From Chloroflexota bacterium (GTDB taxonomy: Bacteria > Chloroflexota > Anaerolineae > Anaerolineales > VGOW01), in assembly GCA_016213135.1 (NCBI GenBank), contig JACRBQ010000004.1:1-64000 (forward strand): a DNA stretch of 64,000 bases, written 5' to 3'. The translations under genes and the position numbers were made by a program. The notes below the pieces were generated by a model. The model was not told where the DNA came from. It saw only the letters and a program-made list of their open reading frames with translations, and made no database searches. Positions 50,129 to 57,400 of the stretch are shown here, one piece after another (position 1 is the first letter of the stretch; each line of letters starts with the position of its first letter).

Positions 50129-52524
50129 GAGAACCCCATCTTTGCCAGGTGGAGGTTCACTTTGGCTTCCAGTTCGGCCACGCGACCGACCATCTGCGGC
50201 AGCGGGGTTTCGTAGCGCTCGGCCAGTTCCTTCACGCGCTGGGTGAGCTGCTGGCTCACGCGATCCATCTCGCCGTGGATGGCGGCGTCGAGCGCGGCCA
50301 GCCATTTGTCGTCCACCACCAGCGTCTTGATCTCGGTCTCGGTGAGCTTCGGATACCTGGCGTAGGCCTGGGCGTCGAGCGCCGCCTCGGCCTCCTTGAG
50401 GCGCTTCTTGAAGTCGGCCTCCTCGCCGTTGAGTTTCAGCCAGTCGTTCAGTAGAGACGCAAAATTTTGCGTCTCTGCATCTGGGTCATCGGCAATCTCC
50501 TTCAGCCGGGCGGTGACGCTGGCTTTGTTCACCTTGTCGAAGTCGGCGAATGCCCCCTCCTCGCCGCTGTGTTCTTCTTCCATCTCGGTGAGGCGGGCGG
50601 TGACGCCCTCCAGCTCGGCGGCGAGCTGGTCGATGGCCGCTTGCTCGTTGGCGAAGTAGCGGGCTACGATCAGGGCCTTGGGGATGAGGTCGCAGGTCCA
50701 GCCCTTGTCCTTCTCCTTGCCCTTCTTGTCCTTCTGGATGATGCGTGCCGTCTCAGCCTTCCAGCCGTCGGCGGCGGTCAGGTAGCAGTCGTCCTGCATG
50801 GTCTCGGCCCAGTAGTCCATCAGGTGCTGATAGACGTCGTAGGGGTCGATGAGCGGCCGGCCGGCGTAGTGGGCCAGCAGGCCCTCGGCCAGCGCCGTGA
50901 TGACCTCCTTGGGATGGCAGCCGGCCTTGAGACCCTTGAGAGTTTTCGCGCTCTTCTCACGCCACGCGGCGAAATGGGCGTTCATGCCGGCGATGAAGGC
51001 AGTGAACTCCGGATGCTCGTAGATGGCAGGCTTGAGGGCCGACTTCTCCACGGCGAGATCGACGTAGCCGGGACGGTTTCCCTTGAACAGCGTGTGCCGG
51101 AGCTGCGGGCAGACGTCCCAATAGCGCTGGAGCGCATCGACATCGGCGAGGGGGATGCCGCCCTGCAGGTGGCCCGCAATGTCCTGCCGGTCCTCGGGCG
51201 TCTGGCTGTCGATGTAGCGCGGCAGGTTGAGGTTGAACTCGTTCTTCTCAATCTCCGCGAAAGGGACCATGCGTGAGTATTTCGGAACCTCCAGCCGCCG
51301 GTTGAAGACGTCTACGATCTTGTGGATGTCCTGGTCGCGCAGGCGGTTCTTGGGGCCGTCCTTCATGAAGCCGCCGCTGGCGTCAATCATGAAGATACCC
51401 TTGCGGGCCTGGGCGTCCTCCTTGTCGATGACCACGATGCAGGCGGGGATGCCGGTGCCGTAGAAAAGGTTGGCGGGCAGGCCGATGATGCCTTTGATGT
51501 AGCCCTTACGCACCAGTGCGCGGCGGATGTCGGCCTCGGCGTTGCCGCGAAACAGCACGCCGTGCGGCAGGATGCACGCACCTTTGCCGGTGCTCTTGAG
51601 CGATCGGACGATGTGCAGCAGGTAGGCGTAGTCGCCCTGCCTGGCGGGCGGCGTGCCGAAGGGCTTGAAGCGCTCGTAGGGGTCGTTCAGCGGATCGAGG
51701 CCGGTGCTCCAGCGCTTGTCGGAAAAGGGCGGATTGGCGACGACGTAGTCGAAGGTCTTGAGTGCCTCGCCGTCCTTGAATTTGGGATCGGCCAGCGTGT
51801 TGCCCTGTAAGACGAGCGCCCCGGCGTTGTCGTGCAGGATCATGTTCATCCGCGCCAGGGCGCTCGTGGCGGCATCTTTTTCCTGCCCGTAGAGCGTGAC
51901 GGGGGTGCCGGCCTCGTCGCCCACCTTGAGCAGGAGCGAGCCGGAGCCGCAGGTGGGGTCGTACACGGTGGTAGCGGCATTGGTCTTCGCGCGGCGGATT
52001 CCGCTGATCTGCGCCATGATGCGGCTGACCTCGGCCGGGGTGTAGAACTGCCCCTTGCTCTTGCCACTCTCGGTGGCGAAGTGCCGCATCAGGTATTCGT
52101 AGGCGTCGCCCAGGATGTCGTCGCCCTCGGCGCGGTTCTTCGAGAAGTCGAGGGCCGGGTTCTCGAAGATGGCGATCAGGTTGGTGAGCCGGTCCACCAT
52201 TTCCTTGCCGCTGCCGAGCTTGGCGGGGTCGTTGAAGTCCGGGAAATCCGAGAGCTTGTTGGCTTTGGCCAGCGGGGCGATGATCTTCTTGTTGATCTGG
52301 TCGCCGATGTCGCTCTTGCCCTTGAGGGCGACCATGTCCTTGAAGCCAGCCCCTTTGGGGATGGTGATCGGGGCATAGGCCACACCGGCGTATTTGTCGC
52401 TGACGTACTTGATGAACAGCAGGACGAGGACATAGTCCTTGTACTGACTTGCGTCCATGCCCCCGCGCAGTTCGTCGCAGCCGGCCCAAAGCGTGCTATA
52501 GAGTTCGGATTTCTTGATAGCCAA
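50119..52524 (-). CDS. hsdM: Type I restriction enzyme, methyltransferase subunit (HsdM), with extended C terminus
   Basis: 801 residues, longer than the usual about 500. HsdM_N is at the N terminus (YSTLWAGCDELRGGMDASQYKDYVLVLLFIKY). The N6-adenine methylase core has DPTCGSGSLLLKVG (SAM) and VVANPPFSDKRW (NPPF). The C-terminal about 300 residues are helical and charged, with CDLIPKALIVARYFANEQAAI followed by coiled coil; this is known from some long HsdM types. A REP palindrome lies in frame at 50451-50478, adding about AETQNFASL. It methylates adenine with HsdS. Confidence 0.95.
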   Translation of the reverse strand: MAIKKSELYSTLWAGCDELRGGMDASQYKDYVLVLLFIKYVSDKYAGVAYAPITIPKGAGFKDMVALKGKSDIGDQINKKIIAPLAKANKLSDFPDFNDPAKLGSGKEMVDRLTNLIAIFENPALDFSKNRAEGDDILGDAYEYLMRHFATESGKSKGQFYTPAEVSRIMAQISGIRRAKTNAATTVYDPTCGSGSLLLKVGDEAGTPVTLYGQEKDAATSALARMNMILHDNAGALVLQGNTLADPKFKDGEALKTFDYVVANPPFSDKRWSTGLDPLNDPYERFKPFGTPPARQGDYAYLLHIVRSLKSTGKGACILPHGVLFRGNAEADIRRALVRKGYIKGIIGLPANLFYGTGIPACIVVIDKEDAQARKGIFMIDASGGFMKDGPKNRLRDQDIHKIVDVFNRRLEVPKYSRMVPFAEIEKNEFNLNLPRYIDSQTPEDRQDIAGHLQGGIPLADVDALQRYWDVCPQLRHTLFKGNRPGYVDLAVEKSALKPAIYEHPEFTAFIAGMNAHFAAWREKSAKTLKGLKAGCHPKEVITALAEGLLAHYAGRPLIDPYDVYQHLMDYWAETMQDDCYLTAADGWKAETARIIQKDKKGKEKDKGWTCDLIPKALIVARYFANEQAAIDQLAAELEGVTARLTEMEEEHSGEEGAFADFDKVNKASVTARLKEIADDPDAETQNFASLLNDWLKLNGEEADFKKRLKEAEAALDAQAYARYPKLTETEIKTLVVDDKWLAALDAAIHGEMDRVSQQLTQRVKELAERYETPLPQMVGRVAELEAKVNLHLAKMGFSWK
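50451..50478. repeat. REP palindrome read in frame inside hsdM
   Basis: Arms GTAGAGACGCAA and TTGCGTCTCTGC (one mismatch to the RAYT-associated copies) around AAAT/TT. On the coding strand it gives (A)ETQNFASL inside a coiled-coil part of HsdM. Distance from the RAYT gene is about 1.8 kb. Confidence 0.85.
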
Positions 52525-52578
52525 TTTGTCGAAGCTCGATTCTGCGGGTTGGTGATATGCAGGCGGGTTAGCGCTGGC

Positions 52579-52704
52579 GCCTAATGGCGGAGTTCAGCGG
52601 CGCGGCGATGATAGCCGAAAACGATTGCCAACCCAAACGTTTGCGAATGAGACCGGCCAGCTACACCGCGGCGTAGCCGCGTCCGGTGCAGCGAGTTGTT
52701 AGCC
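52579..52704. repeat. attC-like imperfect palindrome next to a toxin-antitoxin pair
   Basis: GCCTAAT at 52579 and GTTAGCC at 52698 resemble the outer core sites of integron attC (RYYYAAC...GTTRRRY), and the inner part GCTACACCGCGGCGTAGC is a strong hairpin. Length (126 nt) is within the attC range, but the core sites are imperfect and no integrase is near. It fills the space upstream of hsdM. Confidence 0.4.
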
Positions 52705-52747
52705 CGCACTTGGTTGTGATAGATGAGAGATGCCCCCGTGCGGTGTT

Positions 52748-53014
52748 TCATAACCCGCGATAGACCTCGCGGCGATGTCGAACGTAATGGATTGTAATTA
52801 ACTTGGCCCCAACATCAACCCCATAGATGATTCGATAATCTCCGGTACGAAGACGATACAACTGTTCCGCGCCAGCCAACTTAATCGACTGACGCGGAAA
52901 CGGGTTTTCCTTCAATTGTTCGATTTGCTCAAGTGCACGGGCAATCATGGGCTTGGGCAAGGAGCGCAGATCCCTCTCAACAGAGGGCTTGGCGACGAGC
53001 TTATAAGAGGCCAT
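52748..53014 (-). CDS. relE: RelE/ParE-superfamily toxin
   Basis: 88 residues. Typical RelE shape: YKLVAKPSVERDLRSLPKPMIARALEQIEQL, then LRTGDYRIIYGVD and ITIHYVRHRREVY, with the C-terminal basic/Tyr residues of an RNase-type toxin. It overlaps the antitoxin gene by 14 nt, antitoxin first. It would cleave mRNA on the ribosome if freed. Confidence 0.9.
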   Translation of the reverse strand: MASYKLVAKPSVERDLRSLPKPMIARALEQIEQLKENPFPRQSIKLAGAEQLYRLRTGDYRIIYGVDVGAKLITIHYVRHRREVYRGL

Positions 53015-53192
53015 CTTTCCTCAGCTGACGCTTCAACTCGTCGAAAGCGACCGATTTTTCCTTACGGCGTTCGGCTATGACGGCCAGGTCGTGCAAGTCT
53101 TCCATCAGCTTCCGATACTGCCGTAGCGACAACACTACACCGGTTTTCTTGCCCTTGGAGTCAACGATGAACTGTTCCTGTGGGGTCGTCAT
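53001..53192 (-). CDS. relB: Antitoxin of the RelBE-type module (Phd/YefM or RelB-like)
   Basis: 63 residues. The N terminus EQFIVDSKGKKTGVVLSLRQYRKLMEDLHDL is the beta-strand and helix of Phd/YefM-like antitoxins; the C-terminal half (EKSVAFDELKRQLRKDGLL) wraps the toxin. It sits directly upstream of and overlaps the toxin gene. GAGAAA before the ATG is weak. Autoregulation is expected but no operator is evident. Confidence 0.85.
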   Translation of the reverse strand: MTTPQEQFIVDSKGKKTGVVLSLRQYRKLMEDLHDLAVIAERRKEKSVAFDELKRQLRKDGLL

Positions 53193-53511
53193 TTCTCTTT
53201 TCTCCTTCGCTCTCCCAATCGGACAATCTGTTAACCATTATACGATGGGTGGTCCGTCGCGCCGACCAAATACGGCATCACGGTGCCGCGCTGCGTTGGA
53301 GTATACATCGCGTGGCGATACACCGCCAACAGGTTTACCGCCGCCGGCGTTGTGGCCTAACTCTTCGAGGTAGAGTAGGTACTCGCGCAAGAGTCCGTTG
53401 TTCTTCAATCGTCGCGGCCATGTGTCACGTCCTTTCAATGATGTGACGCGAGCGGCAGAAAAACTGCGAATCGACGTGGAATCGTCGGGTGTGGTAGAAT
53501 CCCCACCGCAC
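53193..53511. other. Spacer of 319 nt without a supported gene
   Basis: A 66-codon minus-strand frame (53238-53438) exists, but it has no ribosome site or recognised motif. A TAGAAT box at 53495-53500 lies 12 nt before tRNA-Gln and is its likely -10 element. Nothing else is seen. Confidence 0.6.
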
Positions 53512-53585
53512 TGGGGGATAGTTTAGTGGCAGAACAGCGGATTCTGGATCCGTGAGCCGTGGTTCGACTCCACGTCCCCCAGCCA
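53512..53585 (+). tRNA. tRNA-Gln (anticodon CTG), CCA encoded
   Basis: The acceptor arms TGGGGGA and TCCCCCA pair, the anticodon stem GCGGA/TCCGT encloses TTCTGGA (anticodon CTG, Gln CAG), the T-loop is GGTTCGACTCC, and the end GCCA is encoded. The U1-A72 pair is a known feature of tRNA-Gln. Confidence 0.95.
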
Positions 53586-53660
53586 TTTCGACAAAGCACC
53601 CGGCCCGGCTCATGCGGCGGGTGTTTTTGTTTCCCTTGCTCAAAAGGCGCGGGGTGTGGA

Positions 53661-54566
53661 TCAGGGCGCGGCCAGCACGGCCATGTTGCCCAGCACCGCC
53701 CACGAGGCAAGGAAATCATTCAGGGAGCGGCCATAGGTTTTGCTGCCGTCGAGGACGGTCACGGTGTCGGGCGAATAGCCGGTGACCATGACCGTATGCT
53801 CGCGCGATGCCACGATGGTGGTTTGCCCGTCGGAGGCAGTGTAGGCCACCGGCTCGCTCGTGGTTGCCACGTGTCCCACCACCCACACGATCACCGGGCG
53901 ACCGGCTGCAATTTCGGCGGCCACTGTTTCCCACGGCAGGCCTTTGGCCGCTTGCGCGCTCAGCCCGTAGTCGCGCAGCAGCGCAGCCACCGGCCCGGCG
54001 TGCACGCCATAATCGCCGGGAGGGGTTTGACCCCACGCTCCGTTCACGTCGCCCACAAAGCCCGCTTCGGGATCGTCTGACACCGGCAATCGACTGAGGA
54101 ATTCGAGTTCGTCGATGGGCACGCCAAAGTATCCCGCCCAGTCGGCGGCGGAACGGGCTTCGCAACTAAGCGGCAGTGATTGGGTATGGCCGACGATGCC
54201 GGTGATGTGCGCCTGACCGCTGGGAGTGGGGGTGGCGGTAATGGTAGGCGGCGGTGTGGGCGAAAGCACCGGCGTAGGGGTGCGAGAGGGTTTGAGTTTG
54301 GCGAGCCGGGGCGGCGGCGCGGTGGGCGGCGGCGCCGCGGGCGCAACGGTTTGGGTGAACGTGGGAGCCGGCGCGGCGGGGGTCAGGGCAATGTGCGCCA
54401 CTGGCGACCCGGTGGGGGTGGCGCCGGCGGCCGGCGCGGCCGATGCCCTGCTGTAAAATGCGAAGGCCGAATGGGAGAACGCGAGCAATCCCCATGAGGC
54501 AAAGAGGGCGACGTTGGCGAGCAGCAAAACTTCGAGGATGATCCATTGACGCGTGCTGAGGCGCAT
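53661..54566 (-). CDS. Membrane-anchored C39-like cysteine peptidase
   Basis: 301 residues from ATG 54566. An N-terminal helix (about 8-30) is followed by a Pro/Thr-rich linker of about 110 residues and a papain-fold domain: Cys in LPLSCEARSAADWAGYFG, His in REHTVMVTGYSP, Asp in VLDGSKTYGRS. This is peptidase_C39_2 architecture (BtrH/Ykvl-like), acting outside the membrane. Divergent from the HAD gene. Confidence 0.85.
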   Translation of the reverse strand: MRLSTRQWIILEVLLLANVALFASWGLLAFSHSAFAFYSRASAAPAAGATPTGSPVAHIALTPAAPAPTFTQTVAPAAPPPTAPPPRLAKLKPSRTPTPVLSPTPPPTITATPTPSGQAHITGIVGHTQSLPLSCEARSAADWAGYFGVPIDELEFLSRLPVSDDPEAGFVGDVNGAWGQTPPGDYGVHAGPVAALLRDYGLSAQAAKGLPWETVAAEIAAGRPVIVWVVGHVATTSEPVAYTASDGQTTIVASREHTVMVTGYSPDTVTVLDGSKTYGRSLNDFLASWAVLGNMAVLAAP

Positions 54567-54602
54567 GGGCACAGTATGGCCGAGACGAAAGGAAAGTCAA
54601 GC

Positions 54603-55322
54603 ATGATTTTCAACGTTCCGGGGTTCACTCCGGCGCTGGTGATTTTTGACAAGGATGGCACGCTGATTGATTTTGACGCGATGTGGGGCGAATGGGTGGT
54701 GAACCTGGCCGGGCGGCTGACGCGGCTGACCGGGCGGCGCACGGAGGGGCCGCTGTTTGCGGCCATGGGGTACGATGCGGCGACGAAGCGGGTGCTGGCG
54801 GAGCAGCCGCTGGCAGTGGCGCACATGTCTGCATTGTATGAATTGACGATTGAGGCGGTGGCCGCCACGGGCCTGACTCTGGGGGAGGCCCGTTCGGCTG
54901 TGGCGCGTGGGTGGGATGTGCCCGACCCGGTGACGCTGGCCCGACCGTTGGCCGATTTGCCGGCGCTGTTCGGCGCGCTGCGGCAACACGGGCTGAAGAT
55001 TGCCATTGCCACCAGCGACGACCGCGCGCCGACGGAGGCCACGGCGGCCAATCTGGGGGTGGCGGCGATGGTGGATGCAATGGTGTGCGCCGACGACGGG
55101 CTGCCGGCCAAGCCCGCGCCCGATGCGGCGCTGGCGCTGTGCCGCAGGCTGGGGGTGTCGCCCGCGCAGGCGGCCATGGTGGGCGACTCGCTGGCCGATT
55201 TGCGAATGGGCCGCGCCGCCGGAGTGGGGCTGCTGGTGGGGGTGAGTTCGGGCCTGAGCGACGCAGAGGCGCTACGGGCCGAGGCCGATGTGGTGCTGGG
55301 TTCGGTGGCAGAACTGGTTTAG
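54603..55322 (+). CDS. HAD-superfamily phosphatase (phosphoglycolate phosphatase-like)
   Basis: 239 residues from ATG 54603, with AAAGGA 10 nt upstream (ATG 54576 is an alternative). HAD motif I is FDKDGTLIDFD with both catalytic Asp, motif II IATSDD, motif III Lys in PAKPAPD, and motif IV GDSLADL. A helical cap sits between I and II. Cytoplasmic small-molecule phosphatase; the substrate is not evident. Confidence 0.9.
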   Translation: MIFNVPGFTPALVIFDKDGTLIDFDAMWGEWVVNLAGRLTRLTGRRTEGPLFAAMGYDAATKRVLAEQPLAVAHMSALYELTIEAVAATGLTLGEARSAVARGWDVPDPVTLARPLADLPALFGALRQHGLKIAIATSDDRAPTEATAANLGVAAMVDAMVCADDGLPAKPAPDAALALCRRLGVSPAQAAMVGDSLADLRMGRAAGVGLLVGVSSGLSDAEALRAEADVVLGSVAELV

Positions 55323-55355
55323 AGCCGATTCCCAATTAATTGATGGCGCGAAGTT

Positions 55356-55422
55356 GGGGCGAAGCATTCGCCGCACAGATATTTGTGGCTCTGGGTGTCG
55401 GAGGCGAATGCTTCGCCCGTAC
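55356..55422. repeat. Extragenic palindrome GGGGCGAAGCATTCGCC...GGCGAATGCTTCGCCC
   Basis: Perfect 16-base arms flank about 33 nt in the convergent space between the HAD and L,D-transpeptidase genes. A sequence of this type is common as an extragenic repeat (recalled, not checked). Confidence 0.8.
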
Positions 55423-55451
55423 ACCGAAGAGGAATCTGCTGTAGGCAAACG

Positions 55452-56285
55452 CTACCACTGGATGTCGACCGCGGTGCCCAGTTGGACCCATTGGAACAGC
55501 GTGGCCGCCTCGTCCAAACCGAGGATGACACACCCGAACGACACGGGCGTGCCCAGCCACCCGGCCCACAACTGTTCGCCGTTGGACAGAATGGGCAGCG
55601 CGTGAATTCCGTTTTGCAGCGGCCCGGCCCAGTAAATGCCCAGCCAGTACGGCATTTGCAAATCCCAGGTGGCGGCGTAAGCCATAGAAATCTTGTTGAG
55701 CACGCTGTAATGGCCGGGGGCCGTTTCGCGCCCCGGCTCACCGGTGGAGATCACCCACGACCAGAGCAGCACCCCGCCGTCGTAAACGTACATGTGCTGC
55801 TCGGAGATGTCCACCAGAATCCGTTGGCTGCCGCCGGTGACCGCCTGCGCGGCGGGCGCGGGGGAGGCCGTGCCGCCGGGGATGGCGAGCACTTGCCCGG
55901 CGTAAATCAGGTTGGGGTTCCAGAGGCCGTTGGCCGAAGCCAGTGCGCCAGTGGTGAGGCCATAGCGAATGGCGATGTTGAAAAGCGTGTCGCCACGCGC
56001 CACGGTGTACGTGGCCGGGAGCGGGGGTGTCGGGACGGGCGGCGAACTGACTACGGTGCCCGCGCCCGGAATCCGCAAAACTTGTCCGGCATAAATACGA
56101 GTGGAGGTCAGCCCGTTGGCCTGCATCAATTCCTGCCACGTCAGCCCGTAGCGCATGCCGATTCTGAACAGCGTGTCGCCCGGCTGAACGGTGACGTAGA
56201 TGTCGTCGGCCCGCGCATCTCCCACCGCTGCCCACGCCGACAGTACCAGCGCCAGCACCAGTGCCCGTTGCCACGTTTTACCCAT
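55452..56285 (-). CDS. L,D-transpeptidase (YkuD) with two LysM domains
   Basis: 277 residues. Signal peptide to about residue 26 (ends ADARA-like), LysM 1 (YVTVQPGDTLFRIGMRYGL...IYAGQVLRIPG), LysM 2 (YTVARGDTLFNIAIRYGL), then the YkuD catalytic domain (RILVDISEQHMYVYDGG; TSF-type SFGCVILG with the active-site Cys). The usual SHGC reads SFGC. It cross-links peptidoglycan outside the membrane. GGAGG before the ATG. Confidence 0.9.
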   Translation of the reverse strand: MGKTWQRALVLALVLSAWAAVGDARADDIYVTVQPGDTLFRIGMRYGLTWQELMQANGLTSTRIYAGQVLRIPGAGTVVSSPPVPTPPLPATYTVARGDTLFNIAIRYGLTTGALASANGLWNPNLIYAGQVLAIPGGTASPAPAAQAVTGGSQRILVDISEQHMYVYDGGVLLWSWVISTGEPGRETAPGHYSVLNKISMAYAATWDLQMPYWLGIYWAGPLQNGIHALPILSNGEQLWAGWLGTPVSFGCVILGLDEAATLFQWVQLGTAVDIQW

Positions 56286-56457
56286 TGCCTGTCCTCCCTC
56301 TCCCCCTACCCGCTGCCCACTATTCTATCCGTTCCGCCGCCGGCGCGGTATAGCCCGTCCGCCATGCCCCACGGACGCCAACTTGCCCCGCGCATCCGCC
56401 GCAAGTTGTCGTAAAATGGAGACTGGAAAGAGGCGCTTGCAAAGCCCCGACCAATAC

Positions 56458-56781
56458 ATGAGCACACAAAACATCAGTCAGAATGACATCATAGAAATAG
56501 TCAAACGGATCACCTCTGACGGTAAGCCGGTCAAAGTGATTCTGTTCGGCTCGCGTGCCCGTGGGGATGCCCCGGCGAGTAGCGACGTCGATCTACTCAT
56601 TATCGAGCGCGACCCGGTCTTGCATCGCACAGAATCTGTGCGGCTGAGAAGACTGGTGCGCGATTTCAAAGTCCCGATCGATATTGTGGTCATCGGACAG
56701 GCGTTCGCCGAACGATATTGGGATATTCCCGGTTCCGTGTTGTACCCTGCCTATCGGGAAGGAATAGTGTTATATGGATAG
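56458..56781 (+). CDS. mntA: MNT-type nucleotidyltransferase (antitoxin of a HEPN/MNT pair)
   Basis: 107 residues from ATG 56458 (an ATG at 56416 is possible). The minimal nucleotidyltransferase signature GSRARGDAPASSDVDLLI has G-S-x10-D-x-D, and the third Asp is in VPIDIVVI. In MntA/HepT systems the MNT protein AMPylates the HEPN toxin. The stop overlaps an ATG at 56774 that opens the HEPN frame. Confidence 0.85.
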   Translation: MSTQNISQNDIIEIVKRITSDGKPVKVILFGSRARGDAPASSDVDLLIIERDPVLHRTESVRLRRLVRDFKVPIDIVVIGQAFAERYWDIPGSVLYPAYREGIVLYG

Positions 56782-56818
56782 TGACAAGGACAAGCGGCAA
56801 TAGGAGCTTGCCCATTTG

Positions 56819-57178
56819 ATGTTGCATAAAGCGCGCCAGGATTACGACGCGGCGCAGAATTTTGGCAACTCAAGAGCAATCGCCGATGAGATCATCGGGT
56901 TTCATGCTCAACAGGCAATTGAGAAGACCTTGAAGGCGGTTTTGACCCGCGCCGGAGCCGAATACGAATTCACCCACGACCTGGTGACCCTCTTTGAGGA
57001 GGTCACAAAGGGCGGCTTTGTTCCACCCGCCGCCGTCGACGAAGTTGAAGAGTTGACCCCATTTGCGGTGCAGTTTCGCTACGCCATTTTCAGCGACGTG
57101 GAGCCCCTCGATCGTCAGTCCGCCATTCAACTTGCAGCGAAGTTTATCCATTGGGCGCATGCCGTTATTGAGAAATGA
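56819..57178 (+). CDS. hepT: HEPN-domain protein (HepT-like toxin), 5' end interrupted by an amber codon
   Basis: 119 residues from ATG 56819. HEPN features: KARQDYDAAQNF, FHAQQAIEKTLKAVLTRAG, THDLVTLFEEV and the C-terminal RYAIFSDVEPL helix. The natural start should be ATG 56774, overlapping the MNT stop, but codon 10 of that frame (56801-56803) is TAG. Past it the frame continues without a break into this protein. Translation may restart at TTG 56816 or ATG 56819, or the toxin may be inactive. Confidence 0.75.
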   Translation: MLHKARQDYDAAQNFGNSRAIADEIIGFHAQQAIEKTLKAVLTRAGAEYEFTHDLVTLFEEVTKGGFVPPAAVDEVEELTPFAVQFRYAIFSDVEPLDRQSAIQLAAKFIHWAHAVIEK

Positions 57179-57248
57179 AATCGCCTGATACCCCGAGCCT
57201 GCGCCGGCTGGCTTCCTGCAACTCAAGGCGCAGACTGCATCGGCCACC

Positions 57249-57285
57249 GAGGCTCTGGATAAACACCAGAGCCTCTTGTGTTTTT
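57249..57285 (+). terminator. Rho-independent terminator after the HEPN gene
   Basis: GAGGCTCTGG and CCAGAGCCTC form a perfect 10-bp stem around 7 nt, followed by TTGTGTTTTT. It separates the toxin pair from smc. Confidence 0.9.
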
Positions 57286-57317
57286 GGGCAATCGCCCATG
57301 CTATAATCCCGCCGCTA

Positions 57318-57397
57318 TCCCGTTCAGCATTCAGCTTTCAGCCGTCAGCGTTCAGCCCATCCTCTTTCGCCCTTCATCCTTCATCCTTCATCATTCC
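57318..57397. repeat. short-period TTCAGC/TTCATCC repeat in the smc leader
   Basis: Pyrimidine-rich units GTTCAGCATTCAGC and then TTCATCCTTCATCCTTCATC run almost up to the smc ATG. TATAAT at 57300-57305 would start a transcript containing this whole stretch. Period about 7 nt. Confidence 0.65.
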
Positions 57398-57400
57398 CCC

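Noticed and set aside
53238-53438. 66-residue minus-strand ORF before tRNA-Gln
   Set aside because: No ribosome site, no recognisable family, start overlaps the tRNA upstream region; too short to support.
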